A DNA stretch of 64,000 nt from Isoptericola dokdonensis DS-3 (lineage in GTDB: Bacteria; Actinomycetota; Actinomycetes; Actinomycetales; Cellulomonadaceae). The number at the start of each line of letters is the position of its first letter. The first letter of the stretch is position 1. The DNA is taken from NCBI RefSeq assembly GCF_001636295.1, contig NZ_CP014209.1, forward strand, positions 2,046,001-2,110,000. Reading direction: 5' to 3'. The notes beneath the pieces were generated by a model. The model saw only the letters and a program-made list of their open reading frames with translations. It was not told the origin of the DNA and made no database searches. This document shows positions 56,258-64,000 of this stretch, in pieces. The position numbers and the translations under genes were made by a program.

Positions 56258-56893
56258 TCATGGCGTCCCCCCGGCACGCCGGGCGGCGGCCACGAGCCGC
56301 CGGGACCACCAGCGGCCCACGCCGAGCGCCAGGACCCCCACGACGACCGCCGCGGTCCCGGCGCCGCCGTCCGTCGCGGTCCCCCACGGGTCGGCGCCGA
56401 GCACGGTGCCGAGCACGAGCCCGAGGACGGGGAGCCAGAGCAGCACCCGGGCGGTGGCCTGCGGTCCGGCGAGGGAGGCCGCACGCTCGGCCTCCGCCTC
56501 CGCCTCGGCGGTGAGCGCCGCGCCCACGGCCTCGAGGACGCGGGCGGGCGGGGCGCCGACGTCGTGGGCGAGCCGTGCGGCCGCCACGACGGCCGCGGCG
56601 GCTCCTGCGCCGCCCAGCACGTCCGCGAGCACGTCCCGGTCCGGGACGCCGTCGGGTCCGGTGGGCACCCCGGCGACACGCGTCCAGGCGACGCCGGGCG
56701 GCGTGCCGGCGCGCAGGGACGCCACGACCTGCGCCACGACGACCCGCACCCGGACGGCACCCCCGGTCCCCCGCCGTCGCCACCGGGCGACCGACCGTGG
56801 CGGGCGAGCGCCCAGCCGGGCGGCGGCCCGGCCACCCCGCCTGGCGACGCACCAGACGGCCAGCGCCGTCCACACCCCCACCCACGCGGTCAC
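56258..56893 (-). CDS. tadB: Type II secretion F-family protein, TadB-like
   Basis: 211 aa. An N-terminal helix (VTAWVGVWTALAVWCVARRGG), a cytosolic T2SSF domain (VRVRVVVAQVVASLRAGTPPGVAW, RLAHDVGAPPARVLEAVGAALTAEAEAE) and C-terminal helices (VLLWLPVLGLVLGTVLGADPWG; TAAVVVGVLALGVGRWW). GTG 56893 overlaps tadA by GTGA. The platform partner of TadC. Confidence 0.85.
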   Translation of the reverse strand: MTAWVGVWTALAVWCVARRGGRAAARLGARPPRSVARWRRRGTGGAVRVRVVVAQVVASLRAGTPPGVAWTRVAGVPTGPDGVPDRDVLADVLGGAGAAAAVVAAARLAHDVGAPPARVLEAVGAALTAEAEAEAERAASLAGPQATARVLLWLPVLGLVLGTVLGADPWGTATDGGAGTAAVVVGVLALGVGRWWSRRLVAAARRAGGTP

Positions 56894-58047
56894 CGGACCC
56901 ACCGGTCCAGCAGGGCGTCCCAGCCGCGTCCCGGGATCGGTCCGGGACCGTCGGCGCCGTCCCAGCGCGCGGCCACGTCGACGGTGAGGCCGGCGGCGGA
57001 GGCGACCCCGACGGTCGCGACCTGCGCGACGAACCGACTCCCGCGGTGCCGCCGCAGGTGCAGCACGACGTCCAGGGCTGCGGCCGCCTGGGCGGCCACC
57101 GCCTGACGACCCATCCCGGCGAGCGCGCCGAGGGCTTCCAGGCGGGCCGGGACGTGCTCGGCGGCGTTGGCGTGCAGCGTCGCCATGCCGCCGTCGTGGC
57201 CGGTGTTCAGCGCCAGCAGCAGCTCGCGGACCTCGGCGCCACGGCACTCGCCGACCACGATCCGGTCGGGCCGCATCCGCAGCGCGCCGCGCACGAGGTC
57301 GCTCAGCGTGACCTCGCCGACGCCCTCGACGTTGGGACGGCGGGCCGTCAGCGGCACGACGTGCGGGTGCACCGGTGCGAGCTCGCGCGCCTCCTCGACG
57401 GTGAGGATCCGCTCGTCGGCGGGCACGCGGCCGACCAGGGCCGCGAGGAGCGTCGTCTTGCCGGTGCCGGTGCCGCCGGTGACGAGCAGGTTGGCCCGGC
57501 CCCGGACGAGCCCGTCGAGCAGGGGCCGCCACGGCTCGGGCACCCCGCCGCCCGCGACGAGTGCCGGCAGGTCGAGCGTCGCCTGCCGCAGCACGCGCAG
57601 CGCGATGACGGCGCCCGCCTCGGCGACGGGCTCGACCGCGGCGTGCAGCCGCGTCCCGTCGGGGAGCCGCGCGTCCACCACGGGGCTGGCGTCGTCGAGC
57701 CGCTGCCCGGCCAGCGCCGCCATGCGGGCCGCGAGCGCCCGCACGTCCGCCGCGTCGCCGACGTCGAGCTCGGCGCGCCGCAGCCCGTCGCCCTGGTCGA
57801 CCCAGACCTGCCCGGGGCCGTTGACGAGGACGTCGGTGACGCCCGGCGTCTCCAGGAGCGCCTGGAGCGGACCGGCCCCGGTGAGCTCGGCACGGGCGGC
57901 GCGGGTGAGGTCGACGAGCGCCTCGGAACCCAGCACGCGCCCGCTGGCTCGGAGCGCGTCGGCGAGCGCGTGGTCGTCCGGGAGGCCGCCCGTCGCCGAG
58001 ACGCGGGAGCGCACGCCGTCGAGCAGCCCGGGGTCGAGGCGGTTCAC
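56890..58047 (-). CDS. tadA: Tad/CpaF-type pilus-assembly ATPase
   Basis: 385 aa. The hexameric ATPase that drives pilin export. Walker A GGTGTGKTTLLAAL (about residues 190-203), Asp box (TVEEARELAP), Walker B region IVVGECRGAEVRELLLALNTGHDGGMATLHAN (about 266-297, with the His box TGHDG..ATLHAN). GTG 58047 overlaps the CpaE-like gene (GTGA). Matches M. tuberculosis Rv3659c. Confidence 0.95.
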   Translation of the reverse strand: MNRLDPGLLDGVRSRVSATGGLPDDHALADALRASGRVLGSEALVDLTRAARAELTGAGPLQALLETPGVTDVLVNGPGQVWVDQGDGLRRAELDVGDAADVRALAARMAALAGQRLDDASPVVDARLPDGTRLHAAVEPVAEAGAVIALRVLRQATLDLPALVAGGGVPEPWRPLLDGLVRGRANLLVTGGTGTGKTTLLAALVGRVPADERILTVEEARELAPVHPHVVPLTARRPNVEGVGEVTLSDLVRGALRMRPDRIVVGECRGAEVRELLLALNTGHDGGMATLHANAAEHVPARLEALGALAGMGRQAVAAQAAAALDVVLHLRRHRGSRFVAQVATVGVASAAGLTVDVAARWDGADGPGPIPGRGWDALLDRWVR

Positions 58048-58844
58048 GGTGCACCGACCGGCTGCGGCGGGACGGCGGACGCAGGTCGACCGTCGTGCGA
58101 GGCGCCGTCCACGAGGGCCGCGAGCCCCGCCGCGGCCCTCTGCAGCCGGCCGTTGCGGCGGGGCGCGGGTCCGGCGCCGAGCTCGACCGCGGCGGCCAGG
58201 CGGGGGTCCCAGCCGACGACGACGTCGACCGGGCGGCCGAGGGCGCGTGCCAGGCCCGCGGGGTCGACGCGCCCCGGGGCGGGGCCGCGCGCCACGACCG
58301 TCGGGCGCGGGGCTCCGGCGGCCGCGAGCTGCGCCGTGGTGCTGACCGCTCCCGCGACCCCCGGCACGGTGAGCGGGACGACGAGGGCGACGGCGTCGGC
58401 CGCGGCGAGCAGCGACCGGGTCGAGGCGGTCCAGCCCGGGGCACGGGGCGCGTCCAGCACGACCCGCTCGCCGGCCCGCAGCAGCGCCGTCGTGGTGTCG
58501 AGGACGACGTCGTCGGCGGGTGGGCGCGGGTCGTGTCGGCTGCCCGACAGCACGGGCACGGCGCCCCAGCGGGGCAGGGTGGCCAGCAGCGCCACGCCGT
58601 CGACGGTGCCGCGGGCGTCGGCGAGGTCCGACCAGCGCGACCCGCGCTCGTCCTCGACGCCGAGCAGCACGTCGATCCCGGCGCCGGGCACGTCGAGGTC
58701 GACGAGGGTGGCGGCCGGGCCGCGCCGCCGCCACGCACGGGCGAGCGCTGCCGCGACCACGCTGGTGCCGGCACCGCCGGCGGCGCCCACGACGGCGACG
58801 AGCCGGGCGGGGCGGTGCGGGGGCGGGGTGTCCGGTGCGGTCAT
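58044..58844 (-). CDS. CpaE/Ssd-like MinD-superfamily protein
   Basis: 266 aa. A MinD/ParA fold where the Walker A reads VVGAAGGAGTSVVA (about residues 17-30): the signature and catalytic Lys of KGGVGKT are missing, as in actinobacterial CpaE-like and Ssd (Rv3660c) proteins. LVDLDVPGAGIDVLLG and VVLDAPRAPGW follow. It probably places or regulates the pilus machine, or influences septum formation, without normal ATP hydrolysis. First gene of the cluster. Confidence 0.88.
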   Translation of the reverse strand: MTAPDTPPPHRPARLVAVVGAAGGAGTSVVAAALARAWRRRGPAATLVDLDVPGAGIDVLLGVEDERGSRWSDLADARGTVDGVALLATLPRWGAVPVLSGSRHDPRPPADDVVLDTTTALLRAGERVVLDAPRAPGWTASTRSLLAAADAVALVVPLTVPGVAGAVSTTAQLAAAGAPRPTVVARGPAPGRVDPAGLARALGRPVDVVVGWDPRLAAAVELGAGPAPRRNGRLQRAAAGLAALVDGASHDGRPASAVPPQPVGAP

Positions 58845-58992
58845 GCGGCCACCCTGGCCGAACGGTGCGGCCCGCCGCCGGGACCGGCGGCGGGTCTGTG
58901 GACGCCGCGGCGCTGGGGACGGGCCGACGCGGGCCGACGCACCGCACGCCGACCGGGGACCTGCTGGTCAAGCGGCCCGTTAGGCTCCCCCT

Positions 58993-59829
58993 GTGAGCGT
59001 CTCGCCCCAGGATCCGTCGCCGCCGCCGGGTGCCGTGCCGAGCCGTGCCGGTCGACGGGTCGCGGCGTTCTTCGACCTGGACAAGACGATCATCGCGACG
59101 AGCTCGGCGGCCGCGTTCTCCAAGCCGTTCTTCGCCGGCGGGCTCATCACCCGCGGCGACGTGCTGCGCAGCGCGTACGCGCACTTCCTGTTCCACGTCG
59201 GCTCGGCCGACGCCGCCCAGACCGAACGGATGCGCCAGCACCTGTCCGAGCTCTCGACCGGCTGGGACTCCGCGCAGGTCCGCCGGATCGTCACCGAGAC
59301 CCTCCACGAGCACATCGACCCCGTCGTGTACGCCGAGGCGGTCGAGCTCATCGCCCAGCACCACGCGCAGGGGCACGACGTGGTCGTGGTGTCGGCGTCG
59401 GGCACCGAGCTGGTCGAGCCGATCGCCGCGATGCTCGGCGCGGACCACGTGGTCGCGACGCGCATGGAGGTCGTGGACGGCCGCTTCACGGGGCAGATCG
59501 ACTTCTACGCGTACGGCGAGAACAAGGCGTCCGCGATGCGGGAGATCGCGGCGGCCCGCGGGTACGACCTCGATCTCTGCTACGCCTACTCCGACTCGAT
59601 GACGGACGCGCCGATGCTCGCCGCCGTCGGGCACGGGTTCGCCGTGAACCCCGATCGTGCGCTGCGCCGGCTCGCGGTCGAGAACGGCTGGGGCGTCCTG
59701 GCCTTCAGCCGTCCCGTGGCGCTGCGACCGCGGCTGCGCCCGGTGCCGACGGTCGCCGTCTCGGTGCTCGTCGTCGGCGCCGTCGCCGGCTGGCTGGTGT
59801 GGCGGGCCGCACGGCGCCGCCGGGAATGA
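58993..59829 (+). CDS. HAD-IB family phosphatase (SerB1-like) with C-terminal membrane helix
   Basis: 278 aa. FFDLDKTIIATSS (motif I, D28/D30 region), VVVSASGTELVEPI (motif II), Lys in ENKASAMREIA and YAYSDSMTDAPMLAAVGHGFAVNPD (motif IV). A C-terminal helix (VAVSVLVVGAVAGWLVW) anchors it. This matches Rv3661, divergent from the Tad-like cluster. A -10-like TAGGCT (58981-58986) lies six bases before the GTG, so it is probably leaderless. Substrate unproven; true phosphoserine phosphatase activity is not assured. Confidence 0.9.
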   Translation: MSVSPQDPSPPPGAVPSRAGRRVAAFFDLDKTIIATSSAAAFSKPFFAGGLITRGDVLRSAYAHFLFHVGSADAAQTERMRQHLSELSTGWDSAQVRRIVTETLHEHIDPVVYAEAVELIAQHHAQGHDVVVVSASGTELVEPIAAMLGADHVVATRMEVVDGRFTGQIDFYAYGENKASAMREIAAARGYDLDLCYAYSDSMTDAPMLAAVGHGFAVNPDRALRRLAVENGWGVLAFSRPVALRPRLRPVPTVAVSVLVVGAVAGWLVWRAARRRRE

Positions 59830-60257
59830 CCGGGGTGTCCGGCACCGTCCGATGCCGTTTCGAACACCGCTAGAACACGGTGTGGAAGGTCGCCCGGGGC
59901 AGGCTCCCGGGGTTGCGACGGCCCGCGCCGAGGGCTGTCATGGAGGGACGACAGCATCGCGGCGGTACCCACGTCATGAATGTCCCCGTAGAGGACTCGC
60001 TGACCGGGGTGAGCAGTCCACGACGGACCTCGCCCTGTCGCAGCGGCTTGGACGAGACGCCTGATCGCCGCCGCGGTGCTGGCTCTCCTCCCACCCTTCA
60101 CGCGTGCCGGTCGCTGGACACCGTCGATTTGTGAGGCCTCTTTACGATATCGTCGCGCGGGTGTGATCGGGGACACTCCCCGGCGCTACACTCGCCAGGA
60201 GGCCGGCCGGGCCAGCGGCAGGCCGGACGCACGGAACGCGACGACGCGGAGGAACCA
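59830..60257. other. 428-bp intergenic region upstream of acs
   Basis: No convincing gene. A small hairpin ACACCG/CGGTGT (59864-59883) follows the SerB1 gene. ACGATATCGT is a 10-bp palindrome around 60144. GTGTGATCGGGGACAC (60161-60176) has 4-bp inverted ends and a TGTGA half-site like CRP/GlxR boxes, just before a -10-like TACACT (60187-60192). The acs ribosome site GGAGG is at 60248. Confidence 0.4.
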
Positions 60258-62252
<1,995 letters not shown>

Positions 62253-62261
<9 letters not shown>

Positions 62262-62438
62262 CCGGAGCGAGCTCGCGAGTGCAGGTCAGGCCGACCAGAC
62301 AACCCGAGGACTGACCGGAGCGAGCTCGCGAGTGCAGGTCAGTCCGACCGGACAACCCGAGGACCGACCGGAGCGAGCTCGCGAGTGCAGGTCAGTCCGA
62401 CCGGACAACCCGAGGACCGACCGGAGCGAGCCCGCGAG
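62253..62438. repeat. 53-bp tandem repeat, three full units and one partial, starting inside acs
   Basis: Units begin at 62253, 62306, 62359 and 62412 (partial, to about 62438) with only a few substitutions. Each unit holds GACTGACC ... GGTCAGTC as inverted arms around GCGAGCTCGC, a perfect 10-bp palindrome (first at 62267-62276), so each copy can fold. The first unit contains the acs stop codon. Confidence 0.92.
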
Positions 62439-62453
62439 CAGCTCCTCGTCGAT

Positions 62454-62556
62454 GCTGCACCTTCTCAGGCGTCGGGTGCTGATTCGGAAGAACGTGCAGC
62501 GCCGAGAAGTCCGACGACGCGAATCCTCCCGCATCGCACGGTGATGCGTGAGGAAG
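62454..62556. repeat. Two REP-like hairpins downstream of acs
   Basis: Hairpin 1: GCTGCAC-C-TTCT (62454-62465) pairs with AGAA-C-GTGCAGC (62489-62500), 11 pairs and a C-C mismatch. Hairpin 2: TCCTCCCGCATC (62524-62535) pairs with GATGCGTGAGGA (62543-62554), 11 of 12, loop GCACGGT. GATGCGTGAGGAAG (62543-62556) is the exact reverse complement of 16380-16393. Confidence 0.65.
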
Positions 62557-62610
62557 GTCGACGTGGGGTTGCCATCCGCCACCGTTCGGGGCAGGTCACA
62601 CCGCCCGTGC

Positions 62611-62690
62611 GCTGACTCGCGGAGATCCGTGCTGACTCGGCGGAACCTGCGCTGACTCGCGAGTCAGCGCAGACCGGCGCGAGTCAGCGC
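62611..62690. repeat. Second GAGTCAGC array, opposite polarity
   Basis: GCTGACTC begins at 62611, 62631 and 62651; GAGTCAGC begins at 62661 and 62681, all in 20-bp steps within each orientation. The inner copies fuse into a perfect 22-bp palindrome (62649-62670). GGAACCTGCGCTGACTCGCG (62642-62661) is identical to 31833-31852. The gap between acs and the mannanase (62262-62833) holds this, the tandem repeat, the hairpins and the mannanase operator; no gene is supported. Confidence 0.88.
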
Positions 62691-62748
62691 ACACTTCGTC
62701 GGCGGGCGTGCCTCGAGAGGTCCCGTACGGTGCGGTCGAGCGGGGACT

Positions 62749-62762
62749 GAATCGTTTCGGTC
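62749..62762 (+). promoter_or_regulatory. LacI-type operator-like site before the mannanase gene
   Basis: GAATCGTTTCGGTC is about 72 bp upstream of the mannanase ATG. Its reverse complement GACCGAAACGATTC matches the xylanase upstream element GACCGAAAACGATTG except for one A and the last base. GAATCGTTTC is itself near-palindromic around CG. Confidence 0.5.
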
Positions 62763-62833
62763 GGTCCGCGCGCGCCGACGAGCGGAGAGGGTGGCAGACG
62801 AACGGTCCCACCGACAGACAAGGACGTCCGACG

Positions 62834-64000
62834 ATGTCACCCTCACCCTCCCGACCGGGCCCCGTGGCCGACGTCGCGGCCCGGCGCTCGCGGGCGACGG
62901 CGGCGACCGCCGCCGTCACCGCGGCGACGCTGCTCGCGGCCGCCGCCGCGGCGTACGTCGCCGCCGCACCGCCCGCCCAGGCGGACACGCCTCCGGGCAT
63001 CCACGTGTCCGACGGCCGGATCGTCGAGGCCGACGGCACGGACCTGGTGCTGCGCGGCGTCAACCACGCGCACACCTGGTACACGCACACGACCGACTCC
63101 TTCGCCGACATCAAGGAGGCGGGTGCGAACTCGGTGCGGGTGGTGCTGTCCAGCGGTGACCAGTGGACGCGCAACTCGCCGGAGGACGTCGCGAACGTCG
63201 TCGACCTGTGCGAGGAGAACCGGCTGGTCTGCGTGCTGGAGGTGCACGACACCACCGGCTACGGCGACCAGTACGCCCCGGACGCGGCGACGCTCGACCA
63301 GGCCGTGGACTACTGGGAGGACCTCTACCCGACGCTCGCCGGGAAGGAGGACTTCGTCATGGTGAACATCGGCAACGAGCCGATGGGCAACGACGACGCG
63401 ACGAACGAGACGTGGGCGGCGGAGACGTCCGCGGCGATCCAGCGGATGCGTTCCATCGGGTACGAGCACGCGCTGGTCGTGGACGCGCCCAACTGGGGCC
63501 AGGACTGGAAGAACTACATGCGCCCGGCAGCGGCCGGGGTGTTCGCCGCCGACCCGGACGCGAACACGGTGTTCTCCATCCACATGTACAGCGTGTACAA
63601 CCAGCCGCAGACGATCACCGACTACCTCGAGTTCTTCGTGGACAACGGGCTGCCGATCATCGTCGGCGAGTTCGGGTGGCAGCAGACCCCCGCCGACGTC
63701 GACGAGGACGTCGTGCTGTCCGAGGCGGAGCGGCTGGACCTCGGCTGGCTGGCCTGGTCGTGGAGCGGCAACACCGACCCGTACCTCGACATGGTGCTGA
63801 GCTTCGACCCCGCGACGCCGAGCGCCTGGGGCACCCGCATCGTCGACGGGCCGCAGGGCCTGAAGGCCACCGCGGTGGAGGCCGCGTGGTTCGGCGGCGG
63901 TGGCGAGCCGACCGAGGAACCGACCGAAGAACCCACCGAAGAACCGACGGAGGAGCCGGCGGACGACGCGTGCACCGCGACGCTGCGGGTCGCGGGCTCG
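62834..64000 (+). CDS. Secreted GH5 (GH5_8-type) endo-beta-1,4-mannanase with CBM2-like module, 3' end outside window
   Basis: 389 codons in the window. Signal peptide to PPAQADTPPG (about residue 52), then the GH5 barrel (about 53-350) starting GIHVSDGRIVEADGTDLVLRGVNHAHTWYTHTTDSFADIKEAGANSVRVVLS, the pattern of actinobacterial GH5_8 mannanases. Acid/base Glu182 (VNIGNEPMG), nucleophile Glu279 (IIVGEFGW). A linker of four to five EPTE repeats leads to CTATLRVAGS, the start of a CBM2-type module cut by the window edge. The ATG at 62834 gives a long but normal signal. Confidence 0.93.
   Translation, partial: MSPSPSRPGPVADVAARRSRATAATAAVTAATLLAAAAAAYVAAAPPAQADTPPGIHVSDGRIVEADGTDLVLRGVNHAHTWYTHTTDSFADIKEAGANSVRVVLSSGDQWTRNSPEDVANVVDLCEENRLVCVLEVHDTTGYGDQYAPDAATLDQAVDYWEDLYPTLAGKEDFVMVNIGNEPMGNDDATNETWAAETSAAIQRMRSIGYEHALVVDAPNWGQDWKNYMRPAAAGVFAADPDANTVFSIHMYSVYNQPQTITDYLEFFVDNGLPIIVGEFGWQQTPADVDEDVVLSEAERLDLGWLAWSWSGNTDPYLDMVLSFDPATPSAWGTRIVDGPQGLKATAVEAAWFGGGGEPTEEPTEEPTEEPTEEPADDACTATLRVAGS

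Noticed and set aside
60161..60176. Definite CRP/GlxR site before acs
   Set aside because: Only one half-site matches the consensus well; kept only as a weak note in the intergenic entry.
59880..60257. Small plus-strand open frames upstream of acs
   Set aside because: No conserved features or ribosome sites; they overlap the likely acs promoter.
62286..62582. Minus-strand open frame over the 53-bp repeats encoding a repetitive peptide
   Set aside because: The 53-bp period is not a multiple of three, so the frame shifts between units; no start signal.

Overview
This is chromosomal DNA from a very high-G+C actinobacterium, most likely Micrococcales and probably Promicromonosporaceae/Cellulomonadaceae (Cellulosimicrobium- or Isoptericola-like). 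The evidence is strong third-position G+C, many GTG starts, ATGA/GTGA gene overlaps, several leaderless-looking promoters, and many secreted glycan-degrading enzymes (GH53, GH42, GH10, GH19, GH5) with carbohydrate-binding modules. No rRNA, tRNA, CRISPR, prophage or insertion sequence was seen.

The backbone follows the order known in Mycobacterium tuberculosis from about Rv3644c to Rv3667: holB (632-1783), topA (4932-7703), a DEAH-type helicase (51222-53768), a Tad-like pilus cluster (54621-58844), a SerB1-like HAD phosphatase (58993-59829) and acs (60258-62261). Accessory blocks are inserted between these conserved genes.

Regions: 1-4852, a secreted hydrolase fragment, holB-tmk, a flavin split-barrel protein, a Gfo/Idh/MocA dehydrogenase, a MarR regulator with an operator and a small divergent gene. 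4932-7703, topA. 7852-16198, a galactan operon read right to left (GH42, sugar-binding protein, MalF, MalG, secreted GH53) that resembles B. subtilis ganBAQPS but has no ABC ATPase of its own. 16585-28559, mixed genes: PAP2 phosphatase, beta-lactamase-like hydrolase, MBL hydrolase, TrkH channel, CAP protein, LysR with an alpha/beta hydrolase, a methyltransferase, two paralogous secreted/membrane proteins, DinB and an APH(6)-like kinase. 28775-31452, a GH10 xylanase and a convergent LacI regulator. 31983-37315, an operon of a double HAD hydrolase and a complete ECF vitamin-type transporter. 37456-50993, M14 carboxypeptidase, a GyrA-like small protein, H+-pyrophosphatase, CstA/CC-star/ArsA-like ATPase, GH19 chitinase, an ECF sigma factor with a putative anti-sigma protein, M18 aminopeptidase and an Rpf-like muralytic protein. 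51222-62261, helicase/Tad/SerB1/acs. 62834-64000, the start of a GH5 mannanase.

The most unusual DNA is in two intergenic regions. At 31501-31892, copies of GAGTCAGC recur every 20 bp on the left and its reverse complement every 20 bp on the right. Four pairs are mirror-symmetric to the nucleotide about the same centre (31727) as a 95-bp inverted repeat with 22-bp perfect arms. At 62611-62690 a smaller array of the same motif has the opposite polarity. Next to it are a 53-bp tandem repeat (62253-62438) whose first unit encodes the last codons of acs, and short hairpins, one of which shares a 14-bp arm with a hairpin 46 kb away. I do not recognise this combination as a described element.
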